A stretch of DNA of 64,000 nt. Origin: Azophilus sp963663395 (GTDB taxonomy: Bacteria > Pseudomonadota > Gammaproteobacteria > Pseudomonadales > Azotimanducaceae). Below, in pieces: positions 50,826-58,915 of this stretch; position 1 is the first letter of the stretch; every line of letters starts with the position of its first letter. Location of the stretch: positions 930,001 through 994,000 of the forward strand of contig OY760226.1 of the NCBI GenBank assembly GCA_963663395.1. The letters run 5' to 3'. The notes under the pieces were generated by a model. The model saw only the letters and a list, made by a program, of their open reading frames with translations. It did no database searches and had not been told where the DNA came from. The position numbers and the translations under genes were made by a program.

Positions 50826-53024
50826 CTAGCCGTCCGTTTCTAGGTCTCGCAGTTCCGCGGGATTCTCCGGCAGCCGTATGGAGAACCTGGTGAATTCGCC
50901 CACTTCGGATTCGACATCGATCGAACCGCCGTGCCGGGTGACGATGTCGGCGGTCAACGAAAGCCCGAGCCCGGTGCCCTTGCCGGTATCCTTTGTGGTC
51001 ACGAAGGGCTCGAACATTCGCTGTTTCAGGTCTTCGGGAATGCCGGGCCCGTTGTCGCGCACCCAGAATTCGAATCCGTCCTCGGTGCGGCGGCTGCCGA
51101 CTTCCAGTTCCGGCTCGTAGTCGCCGTGGAGCGACACGCGTTTCTCGTCGATCGCCTGGCAGGCGTTGGTCAGGATGTTCAGGAAAGCGCGGCTCAGGTC
51201 CTGGGGCACTACCTCCAGCATGCCGATGCTCTCGTCGAAGCTCTCCTGCATCTTCAGGTTGAAGTCGGTGTTCTCCGCGCGCATGGCGTGGTAGGCGAGG
51301 TCGCGATACTGCTTGAGCAGGGCGTTCAGATCGGTCTCCCGCCAGTCGCCCCCTTCTGCCCGTGAGTGTTCCAGCATGCTGTGCACGATGCCGTCGGCGC
51401 GGGTGCTGTGCTCGCGCACCTTGCCGAGGTTGGTGCGGAGGTCGCCGAGAATCTCGTTGATCTCCTCCAGCATCTCGGAATCCTGATCCTCGGTTTCCTC
51501 CAGGATCTCGCCGATCTCGTCGATGAGTTCCAGCGACACTTCGGTGAAATTGTTGACGAAATTCAGTGGATTCTTGATCTCGTGAGCCACCCCGGCGGTC
51601 AACTGGCCCAGCGAGGCCAGTTTCTCTTCCGCCACGATCTGCTCCTGGGCGCGGTGCAGGCGCTCCAGGGCAGTCTCCAGGTCCTTGTTCTTGCCGTCGA
51701 GTTCCTGGGCCAGTTTCTCGACCAGGTTCAGCCGCTGCACCTCCAGGGCATAACGCCGGAAAACTTCCAGCGAGTTTGCCATGTCGGTGACCTCGTCGTT
51801 GCCGGAAACGTTGACCGGGGCTTCCAGGTCGCCGCCGGCCATGTCGCGCATGGAGACGGCCAGGCCCACCAGGCGCCGGATCAGGTAGCGGCCGACGAAC
51901 AGCCAGCCGATCAGCACGGCGCCCGCGACGCTCAGCATGGTCAGCAGCACCAGCACCAGGATGCCGGTGGCCGCGGCGGACTGAGACATGGCGTTGACGG
52001 TGACCGCGTCGGTGTTCACCTCCTCGACCAGCCGTTCCATGTCGCGCAGCAGTTCAGCGGATGCTTCGCGGCCGGCGGACAGCGCTTCGCGTTCCTGGCG
52101 CAACCGCTCAAGGGTTTCCCGGCGCAGCGCGAACACGCCCTGGGGCGACTCGCCGATTTCCACCAGGCGCGTAGCGCCCCGGGTGAGCGACTCCATGGGC
52201 ATGTGCATCTCCAGCCGCCTCACTACCCGTCGCAGGTTGTACGCGGCGCTCTGGAAGCGCTCTTCCAGGGGTCCGAGCAGGTCGCGGTCGGTGAGCACCA
52301 GGGTCTCGCCCATGTGCAGCCCGGCCAGGTTCGCCTGCTGGCTTATCTCGATCAGGTCGCGGTAATAGGCGAGTTCCTCGCTCCAGTCGCGCTGCGCGAT
52401 GGGTTGAGCTGAATCGCCCAGGTTGCGGATGCCCTCCACCAGGAAGAAACCCTGGTCGTCGATGGCCGCCACCACCTCGCGTTCGATGCTTCGGTTGACC
52501 TCGCCGAGTTCCTCGGACAGCCCCTCCAGGGAGCGTTCGATTTCCAGGCGCCGACCGGAGGACTGGTACACCTCTTCGAGCAGGGCTCCGAAACTTCGCA
52601 GCCGCGACTCGAGCGCCTGTACCTGGCTGTCCAGGGATGCTCCCGCGCTCAGTTCCTCCACCACGCCGAGCAGTTCTTCCCGCTCCCAGAGTACCTCTCC
52701 GGAAACCGCCTCGTGCTCGTCCAGGGAGGTTGCCGACACCATGCGCACGGCGCCGTTCACCAGGGTGGCGCTCTGGCGGGCGACTTCCACGGTGCGGCTC
52801 AGGTTGGGAATGCTCTGCACGGCCAGGCGCGACTGGTAGTCGACGATCTCGTCCAGAAAGTAGTAGGCAACGAAACTGGCGATGCTCACGAGCGCCACGC
52901 TGCCGAACAGCCCCATGTAGATCTGCGGGCCGATGCCGATCCGCTTCCTGATCGCCCGTACTTCTTTGGCGTCGGGAGCCGGCGCTCTTCCGGTTACGGC
53001 ACTGCTCTCGGGCGTGTAACTCAT
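50826..53024 (-). CDS. membrane sensor histidine kinase with HAMP domain
   Basis: A 732-residue kinase. Transmembrane segments at about 34-57 and 353-377 enclose a long, largely helical periplasmic sensor of about 295 residues. A HAMP domain (about 380-430) and a coiled coil (about 430-470) lead to the kinase: H-box TAGVAHEIKNPLNFVNNF with His481, N-box NILTNACQAIDEK, G1 WVRDNGPGIPEDL, F-box RMFEPFVTTK and G2 GKGTGLGLSL. The ATG overlaps the stop of the binding-protein gene by 4 bases (ATGA), so the binding protein probably delivers the signal. The likely cognate receiver is in the PP2C gene two places upstream. Confidence 0.9.
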   Translation of the reverse strand: MSYTPESSAVTGRAPAPDAKEVRAIRKRIGIGPQIYMGLFGSVALVSIASFVAYYFLDEIVDYQSRLAVQSIPNLSRTVEVARQSATLVNGAVRMVSATSLDEHEAVSGEVLWEREELLGVVEELSAGASLDSQVQALESRLRSFGALLEEVYQSSGRRLEIERSLEGLSEELGEVNRSIEREVVAAIDDQGFFLVEGIRNLGDSAQPIAQRDWSEELAYYRDLIEISQQANLAGLHMGETLVLTDRDLLGPLEERFQSAAYNLRRVVRRLEMHMPMESLTRGATRLVEIGESPQGVFALRRETLERLRQEREALSAGREASAELLRDMERLVEEVNTDAVTVNAMSQSAAATGILVLVLLTMLSVAGAVLIGWLFVGRYLIRRLVGLAVSMRDMAGGDLEAPVNVSGNDEVTDMANSLEVFRRYALEVQRLNLVEKLAQELDGKNKDLETALERLHRAQEQIVAEEKLASLGQLTAGVAHEIKNPLNFVNNFTEVSLELIDEIGEILEETEDQDSEMLEEINEILGDLRTNLGKVREHSTRADGIVHSMLEHSRAEGGDWRETDLNALLKQYRDLAYHAMRAENTDFNLKMQESFDESIGMLEVVPQDLSRAFLNILTNACQAIDEKRVSLHGDYEPELEVGSRRTEDGFEFWVRDNGPGIPEDLKQRMFEPFVTTKDTGKGTGLGLSLTADIVTRHGGSIDVESEVGEFTRFSIRLPENPAELRDLETDG

Positions 53025-54199
53025 CGCCTGGCCATCCTGGTGACCGGCCTGACCGTGCCGTTGCGATCGATGACGGTCAGGTACACCCGGTCGGAACCCT
53101 GATTGTCGTTGGGGCCGTACCCCAGTTCGAAACCGCCGAGGTCAATGCTGGGTGTCTGCCGCAACGTATCCAGAAACGATGCGGGCGAAGCCTGTGGCCC
53201 CGCGCGGCGCAATCCCTCCGCCACCAGGCGGCCGGCCAGGTACCCTTCCAGGGAGACGAAGCCGGGGTCGGTGTCTGGCGCGACCGAGGCGAGGGCCTGC
53301 TGATAGCTGGCGACGGCCGGAACGCTGCCGTCACCGGGAAACGGCACCACCTGCGAAATGTAGACGCCCGCTCCGGCCGGGCCGAGTTCCTCGACCAGGG
53401 CGGAAGTGCCGACGAACGAGATGTTGACGAAAACGGGGTTGAAATTGAGCCGCCTGGCCCACCGGATCAGGGTCGCCGCAGGCTGGTAGGCGCCGATGAT
53501 GATGACCGCATCAGGGTTGAACCGGCGCAGGTCGAGCAGCGGCACCTTGACGCTCACCGTGTTGCGCGGGTAGTCCACCTCGGCGGCCAGGCCCAGGCCG
53601 TGGGCGTCGAGGCCCCGGCGCACGCCCTCGAGGCCGGCCCGGCCGTAGGAGTCGTCCTGGTAGAAAATGCCGATGCGGGTAATGCCGAGATCGGTGGTCA
53701 GGCGCGCGACGATTTCCGCGGTTTCCTGGAAGTAGGAGGCGCGCACGTTGACCACGTTGGCCGGTTCGCCGGCGTCGCGCAGGAACTCCGCGCCGGTGAA
53801 GGGAGCGATGTAGGGCACGCCGGCATCGCTGGTCACCGGCTGCGCGGCCCGGGAAGTGGGCGTGCCGATGGCCCCGACCAGCGCAAACACATCGTGCTTC
53901 TCGATCAGTTCGCGGGTGTTGGAAATAGCGGCTTCGGGTTCGTAGGCGTCGTCGAGCGTGGTCAGCGCCAGGCGGCGCCCGTGTACGCCGCCGACCCGGT
54001 TGACTTCCTCGAACGCGGCCAGCAGCCCCAGGCGCATGCCGGTCCCCAGGGCGCTAGCCGGCCCGCTCAGTGCCGCGGATTGGCCGAACAGGTACTCGGC
54101 CGGCTGACCGGACCCTCCGGGGGCCGCGGTTTCTTCCGCCGCCGCGGGCAAGCCGGACAAGGCCAACAGTGCCGCCGCGAGGAGCAGCGAGTGTCGCAT
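53021..54199 (-). CDS. periplasmic ligand-binding protein (Leu/Ile/Val-type, Peripla_BP_6)
   Basis: A 392-residue binding protein. A signal peptide (LLLAAALLALSGLPAAA) precedes a type I periplasmic fold: EYLFGQSAALSGPASALGTG (ligand Ser), VFALVGAIGTPTSRAAQPV, GITRIGIFYQDDSYGRAGLE and DAVIIIGAYQPAATLIRWA. No permease or ATPase genes of an ABC importer are present. Its ATG overlaps the stop of the receiver-PP2C gene (TGATG) and its stop overlaps the kinase start, so it is best read as the input sensor of the kinase rather than a transporter part. The ligand is unknown; amino-acid-like molecules are usual. Confidence 0.87.
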   Translation of the reverse strand: MRHSLLLAAALLALSGLPAAAEETAAPGGSGQPAEYLFGQSAALSGPASALGTGMRLGLLAAFEEVNRVGGVHGRRLALTTLDDAYEPEAAISNTRELIEKHDVFALVGAIGTPTSRAAQPVTSDAGVPYIAPFTGAEFLRDAGEPANVVNVRASYFQETAEIVARLTTDLGITRIGIFYQDDSYGRAGLEGVRRGLDAHGLGLAAEVDYPRNTVSVKVPLLDLRRFNPDAVIIIGAYQPAATLIRWARRLNFNPVFVNISFVGTSALVEELGPAGAGVYISQVVPFPGDGSVPAVASYQQALASVAPDTDPGFVSLEGYLAGRLVAEGLRRAGPQASPASFLDTLRQTPSIDLGGFELGYGPNDNQGSDRVYLTVIDRNGTVRPVTRMARR

Positions 54200-55389
54200 C
54201 AGTTCAGTCCGGGCGAGGCGTCCGCCGGTTTAACGGCCTTCCAGCGCAACGCCAGGCAGGTCATGTCGTCGAACTGCTCCATGCCCAGGGCGAATTCTTC
54301 CACCGCCTTGACCACGATGTCGACCAGGTCCCCCATCGCCGCGAAACGCTCGGTGCCCAGGTGATTGTCCAGACGGTCTTCGCCGAATTCATCCTCGGTC
54401 GAATTGCACGCCTCGGTGATGCCGTCGGTATAGAGAAACAGCGAATCGCCCAGTTCCAGCGTGATTTCGTTCTCGTTGAACTCGTGACCGGGAATGATGC
54501 CCAGCGCCAGGTTGCCGGTTTGCGGCACGGCTATCACCTCGCCGTCTGTGCCACGCACGATACGCGGCGGATTGTGGCCGCCGTTGCTGTATTGGAGGGT
54601 GCCGGTGCCGAGGTCGAGCACCCCGTAGAACAGGGTGACGAACATGCACGCATCGTTTTCCTGGGCGAGCAGTTCGTTCACCTCGCCCAGGCAACGGGCC
54701 GGCGAGGCATGGTTGCGGGCGGCAGACTTCAGGAGCGCCCGGGTCACCATCGTGAACAGTGCGGCAGGTACGCCCTTGCCGGAAACGTCGGCGATAACCA
54801 GCCCCAGGCGCTGGTCATCGAGGGTGAAATAGTCGTAGAAGTCGCCGCCGATCTCCCGTGCGGGAGTCATTTGGGCATAGAGGTCGTAATACTCGCTGGG
54901 AGGCGGCACCGCCGGCAGCACCGACTCCTGCACGTTCTTGGCGACCGCGAGTTCCTGCTTCAGCGAGACCAGGCGGTCGCGGGACGCAAGGGCCTGCTGA
55001 ATCATCTCGATGTGCGCCAGCGTCTTCTCGATGGTGATCTGCAGGTCGTTGAAGTCGATGGGCTTGGTGACGAAGTCGAAGGCGCCCCGGTTCATGGCGG
55101 TGCGGATGTTGGCCATGTCGCCGTAGGCGGAAATGATGACTGCGCAGATTTCCGGATTGGCGCTCTCGAGCTGGCTCAACAGGGTGAGCCCGTCCATTTC
55201 CGGCATGTTGATGTCGGAGAGCACCAGGCGGATGTCGGGGTTTTCCTCCAGGGCTTCCAGCGCTTCCACGCCGTTGTGAGCGAAGAGGAATTCAAACTCG
55301 CCCTTCCTGATGCGCCGGCGGAACCGCTGGCGTATCAGCAACTCGAGGTCAACCTCGTCGTCGACCATCAGGATTCGTGAAGTTGCCAT
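54199..55389 (-). CDS. response regulator with SpoIIE-type PP2C phosphatase output
   Basis: A 396-residue protein of RsbU/RssB-like design. Residues 4-120 are a receiver: Asp10/Asp11 (MVDDEVD), phospho-acceptor Asp59 (LVLSDINMPEMDG) and Lys109 (FVTKPID). A short coiled coil (120-160) joins the PP2C/SpoIIE domain (165-390): PAREIGGDFYDYFTL (metal Asp), LVIADVSGKGVPAALFTMV and FLYTDGITEACNS, then MEQFDDMTCLALRW. It would dephosphorylate the STAS protein encoded next to it when activated by the histidine kinase. ATG 55389 is the proper start, 28 bases after the STAS stop. Confidence 0.9.
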   Translation of the reverse strand: MATSRILMVDDEVDLELLIRQRFRRRIRKGEFEFLFAHNGVEALEALEENPDIRLVLSDINMPEMDGLTLLSQLESANPEICAVIISAYGDMANIRTAMNRGAFDFVTKPIDFNDLQITIEKTLAHIEMIQQALASRDRLVSLKQELAVAKNVQESVLPAVPPPSEYYDLYAQMTPAREIGGDFYDYFTLDDQRLGLVIADVSGKGVPAALFTMVTRALLKSAARNHASPARCLGEVNELLAQENDACMFVTLFYGVLDLGTGTLQYSNGGHNPPRIVRGTDGEVIAVPQTGNLALGIIPGHEFNENEITLELGDSLFLYTDGITEACNSTEDEFGEDRLDNHLGTERFAAMGDLVDIVVKAVEEFALGMEQFDDMTCLALRWKAVKPADASPGLN

Positions 55390-55417
55390 GGCGGCTCCGG
55401 TGGCGCCCTGACCTTGC

Positions 55418-55768
55418 TCAGATGGCCCCGAGCGCCTCGTCGCGGTTTGAGTGAACGGCAAGGATCTTGTCGAAGCCGCTGACCGCGAATACCTCGGCGA
55501 TCTGTTTCGAGAGGCCGCAGAACACCGACTTGCCGCCCCGGGACTGGGTATCCCGCGCCGCCACCAGCAATACGCGCAGGCCGGCACTGCTGATGTAGTT
55601 CAGGCCGCTGAAGTCGAATACCAATATGGATTGGCCGCCTTCCAGTTGATCCCTGATGACACCTTCAAGCGTTCCCGCGTTGGTGCCGTCCACGCGCCCG
55701 CTGGGACACAGGATCACCCCCTTGTCGTGCTGTTCTGTTGCAACCGCTAGTTGAGTCTGATCGCTCAT
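55418..55768 (-). CDS. STAS-domain anti-anti-sigma factor (RsbV/SpoIIAA-like)
   Basis: A 116-residue STAS protein. The phosphorylatable serine lies in LNYISSAGLRVLLVAARD (Ser60 or Ser61). Other family parts are GRVDGTNAGTLEGVI and FDFSGL. In partner switching the unphosphorylated form binds the RsbW-type kinase and frees its target. It starts one base after the stop of the RsbW-like gene and is followed by the phosphatase that would reactivate it. No sigma factor gene is visible, so the final target may be elsewhere or may not be a sigma factor. Confidence 0.9.
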   Translation of the reverse strand: MSDQTQLAVATEQHDKGVILCPSGRVDGTNAGTLEGVIRDQLEGGQSILVFDFSGLNYISSAGLRVLLVAARDTQSRGGKSVFCGLSKQIAEVFAVSGFDKILAVHSNRDEALGAI

Positions 55769-56221
55769 TCAATTCTCCGTTTTCATCCGCAAGGTAATCC
55801 GATTGACGCCGCCCTCCCGCTCGTAACTCGCGCTGTCGGCAAACTGCGTCACGAAAAACACGCCCAACCCGCCTATCGGCCGCTCGTCCAGCCCCTTGGA
55901 CGTATCCGGCTTCGGTGCATCCTGGAACGGGTCGAATGCGGCGCCATTATCCTCCAATTGCGCTGTCACGCCATCCGGCGTGCGGGACAGGCGCACGCGC
56001 AACAGGGGTTCCGCTACCTCCGGCAGTGCATAGTTGACGCTGTTCGTGACGAGTTCGTCAAGAACCAGATTCAGCCGAAAAGGCACTTCCCCCCCGATTG
56101 AATGACTGGCGGCAAATTGCTCGATGGCCTCTGCCAGCGCACCTAGAGCCTGGGTGAGTTCAGGTGCCAGGCACACGTCGACGCTAGCTTCAAAAGAGGC
56201 TGGTTTGCCGGTGTCAAGCAT
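55769..56221 (-). CDS. RsbW-like anti-sigma factor/serine kinase
   Basis: A 150-residue GHKL ATPase of the HATPase_c_2 type. The N-box FRLNLVLDELVTNSVNYAL (Glu, Asn), G1 QLEDNGAAFDPFQ and G2 RPIGGLGVFFVTQFADSASY are visible. Such proteins phosphorylate their STAS antagonist and hold a partner protein inactive. ATG 56221 lies 8 bases inside the end of the alpha-E gene, so the partner-switching block is joined to the ATP-grasp/alpha-E genes in one transcription unit. Confidence 0.88.
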   Translation of the reverse strand: MLDTGKPASFEASVDVCLAPELTQALGALAEAIEQFAASHSIGGEVPFRLNLVLDELVTNSVNYALPEVAEPLLRVRLSRTPDGVTAQLEDNGAAFDPFQDAPKPDTSKGLDERPIGGLGVFFVTQFADSASYEREGGVNRITLRMKTEN

Positions 56222-57182
56222 TCACCGGATAGTACACGTAACTCCGTTCAAGGGCATCATGAAATTCCCGGAACTGACGGCAGACCGGCGCCAGGCCGCC
56301 GGAATCCGGGGGTTCGTCGCCGGCGGACGCCCCTGCGTACCTGTCTACAAGGTCGTCGAGCCGGTGCAGGACTGCGAAGGGAGCCGGTCGGGGTTCGCCG
56401 GGTGGGGCCGGGTCGATGACGTCGAGGCCCGAGTGCAGCCGCTGCAGGCAGAATCGAAGCGAAAAAGGCAGCTCTGCCTCGTGTACCAGGAGTTGCAGGA
56501 TGTTTCCCTGCTCGAAAGCGCCTCCGTACTCGTGGCCGTAGGCCTCGAATGCGTTGCAGGCCCGCAGCAGTACCGGCCATTCGGCATCGTCCCGGGTGGC
56601 AGCCGCCGCTCCGCCGCAGTGCGCCGCGAGCAGCGACCCCACCAGCTGGGCTCGCTCGACGTACTTGCCGAGTTGCATGAAAGACCACTCTTCGCCGTGG
56701 CGCATCGATGTGTCGCAGACGCCGTGAAAGCGCTCGACGCCTTCGGCGATATCCCGGTAGAGCAGTTCGGGCTCGCGTTTCCACACGTCGACCAGCCGTG
56801 TCTCGCGCAGCTTCAGGTATTCCCGGTTGAGGCTCGACCAGATGCGGGGACCGATGCTGCTGCGTACTTCCCGGGCATTTTCCCGGGCGGCGGTCATGCA
56901 GTTCAGGATGGAACCGGGGTTGCCGGTCTCGAAGGTCAGGAGATCGGTGAGGGTATAGCCGTCCGCGAAGAGGTAATCGTCATCCTCCAGGCCGCCGGGC
57001 AGGAGGAACTCCGACGGATCGGCGCCGAGGCCCGCCAAAAGCAGTTGCCAACCCCTGGCGATTTCATCGGCCGAACCCATCGGCAGCCGCTGAACCTGCA
57101 GACTGACCAGGCGCGCGCTGAATTCCGCCCGTTCCAGGTAGCGGTTCATCCAGTAGAGGCTGTCGGCTACCCGCGTAAGCAT
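56214..57182 (-). CDS. alpha-E domain protein (DUF403)
   Basis: A 322-residue all-helical protein with the family start MLTRVADSLYWMNRYLERAE and matches such as NPGSILNCMTAARENAREVR, GVERFHGVCDTSMRHGEEW and FMQLGKYVERAQLVGSLL. Alpha-E proteins almost always accompany a circularly permuted ATP-grasp protein (upstream here, 30 bases away) and often a transglutaminase-like protease, in a proposed peptide-synthesis or modification system. The transglutaminase gene is absent from this window. Biochemical function unknown. Confidence 0.9.
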   Translation of the reverse strand: MLTRVADSLYWMNRYLERAEFSARLVSLQVQRLPMGSADEIARGWQLLLAGLGADPSEFLLPGGLEDDDYLFADGYTLTDLLTFETGNPGSILNCMTAARENAREVRSSIGPRIWSSLNREYLKLRETRLVDVWKREPELLYRDIAEGVERFHGVCDTSMRHGEEWSFMQLGKYVERAQLVGSLLAAHCGGAAAATRDDAEWPVLLRACNAFEAYGHEYGGAFEQGNILQLLVHEAELPFSLRFCLQRLHSGLDVIDPAPPGEPRPAPFAVLHRLDDLVDRYAGASAGDEPPDSGGLAPVCRQFREFHDALERSYVYYPVNA

Positions 57183-57212
57183 TGGCGTCCTGTCCGATCG
57201 ATATCCGGCACT

Positions 57213-58712
57213 TCAGCGTTCCTCGATGATCCAGGCGTCCTTGGCGCCTCCGCCCTGGCTGGAATTGACCACCAGGCTCCCCTTGCGCAGCGCCACCCGG
57301 CTCAGCCCGCCCGGGACAATGCGTGTCTCGGCCCCGTGCAGCACGAAGGGCCTGAGGTCGACATGGCGGGACTCGACGCGGCCGTCGATGAGGCAGGGCG
57401 CCCGGGACAGGTCCAGCGTCGGCTGTGAAATGTAGTTGGCGGGATTGGCGCGAATCCTGTCGGCGAAGGCCTCGCGCTCGGCGCGGCTCGCGTGAACGCC
57501 GACCAGCATGTCGTAACCGCCGGACTCTCCCACTGCCTTGACGACGAGTTTGTCGAGATGTTCGAGGGTATAGGCCAGGCCCTCCGGTTCCCGGCACAGG
57601 TGGGTCTCCACGTTCAGCAGAATGGGCTCCTCGTCGAGGTAATAGCGAATGATGCGCGGCACGTAGGCGTAGACGGCCTTGTCGTCCGCCACCCCGGTTC
57701 CCGGAGCGTTTGCCATCGCCAGGTTGCCCTTCCTGTACACATCGAACAGGCCCGGTACGCCGAGCGCCGAGTCGGCGCGGAATGCCTTGGGGTCGATGAA
57801 GTCGTCGTCGAGCCGCCGGTAGAGCACGTCCACCGGCCGCAGCCCGTGCGTAGTGCGCATGTGCAGACGGTCGCCCTGCACGAGCAGGTCGTCGCCACGC
57901 ACCAGTTCGATGTCCATTTCGGAGGCGAGGAAGGCGTGTTCGTAGTAGGCGGAGTTGTAAATGCCGGGAGTCAGCAGCGCTATGCTCGGGGACTCCCGGT
58001 TCGGTGACAGCGACCTCAGCACCCTTAACAGTTCGGTTCCGTATTGCTCGACGGGGCGCACCCGGTAGCCCCGGTAGACACGGGGCCAGGCGCGGCGGAT
58101 CGCCTGGCGGCAGGCCAGCATGTACGACACCCCGGAAGGGACGCGCAGGTTGTCTTCCAGCACCATGAAGCCGTCGTGGGTACGAACGATGTCGGTGCCG
58201 CAGACCGAGACGTAGGCATCGAGCGGCACCTTCACGCCTTCCATTTCCGGCCTGTAGTTGGGGCAGCCGCGTACGAGATCCTCAGGGACCACGCCGTCGC
58301 GGATGATGCTGCCCTTGCTGTATACATCCGCCAGAAACAGGTTCAGCGCCTGAACGCGTTGAATCAGACCGCGCTCGATGTGTTCCCAGTCGCTCGCGAG
58401 CACCAGCCGCGGGACGCAGTCGACCGGGAAGACCCGTTCGATGGACTCGTCGTCGCCGTAGACGGTGAAGGTGATCCCCTCGTGCAGCAGGGCGCGGTTG
58501 ACCCGCTGCTGCAGGCTGCCGAGTTCATCGGCGGGCAGCTCCGACAGCGCCTCGATCAGTGCATTGCAATGCGGCCGCGGCCGGCCGGGTGCGGTGAACA
58601 TCTCGTCGTAGAAGCGTTGCTCGAACTCGTATTCGTCGAACAGCGCGGGGCGGGTGACGCCCGTTCTGTGCGGCCCGGCATCGGTGCTGCCGCCAGTGGG
58701 ATCGGCGTGCAA
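57213..58712 (-). CDS. circularly permuted ATP-grasp protein (type 2)
   Basis: About 499 residues from TTG 58712, behind GGGAGGG; no better start precedes FDEYEFEQRFYDEMFTAPG. Landmarks of the family are GITFTVYGDDESIERVFPVD, RGCPNYRPEMEGVKVP, DIVRTHDGFMVLEDNLRVPS (ATP/metal contacts), LLTPGIYNSAYYEHAFLA, FRADSALGVPGLFDVYRKGN and LVVKAVGESGGYDMLVG. It should form an amide bond at ATP expense, perhaps making a short peptide, together with the alpha-E protein. It is the first gene of the leftward seven-gene run. Confidence 0.9.
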   Translation of the reverse strand: MHADPTGGSTDAGPHRTGVTRPALFDEYEFEQRFYDEMFTAPGRPRPHCNALIEALSELPADELGSLQQRVNRALLHEGITFTVYGDDESIERVFPVDCVPRLVLASDWEHIERGLIQRVQALNLFLADVYSKGSIIRDGVVPEDLVRGCPNYRPEMEGVKVPLDAYVSVCGTDIVRTHDGFMVLEDNLRVPSGVSYMLACRQAIRRAWPRVYRGYRVRPVEQYGTELLRVLRSLSPNRESPSIALLTPGIYNSAYYEHAFLASEMDIELVRGDDLLVQGDRLHMRTTHGLRPVDVLYRRLDDDFIDPKAFRADSALGVPGLFDVYRKGNLAMANAPGTGVADDKAVYAYVPRIIRYYLDEEPILLNVETHLCREPEGLAYTLEHLDKLVVKAVGESGGYDMLVGVHASRAEREAFADRIRANPANYISQPTLDLSRAPCLIDGRVESRHVDLRPFVLHGAETRIVPGGLSRVALRKGSLVVNSSQGGGAKDAWIIEER

Positions 58713-58915
58713 AGCGGGTTAACCCTCCCAAGTGGCAATCACGTCACGGAAGCCGCCGGTGGGACCATGAATTCCGGGTGGCGCATCGATTGGCGAGGCA
58801 ACCACCGGGACCGCATTCGATTCTACGCCCGTGGGAAGTGGTTTCAAGTACGGTTTATTTTGTGGACCCGGTGCCTCCAAAGGCGGGTTTCCGGTGCGTT
58901 TTTGAAAATAAGCTA

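Noticed and set aside
53021..54199. ABC transporter operon
   Set aside because: Only the binding protein is present; overlap with a histidine kinase and a receiver-phosphatase points to signalling.
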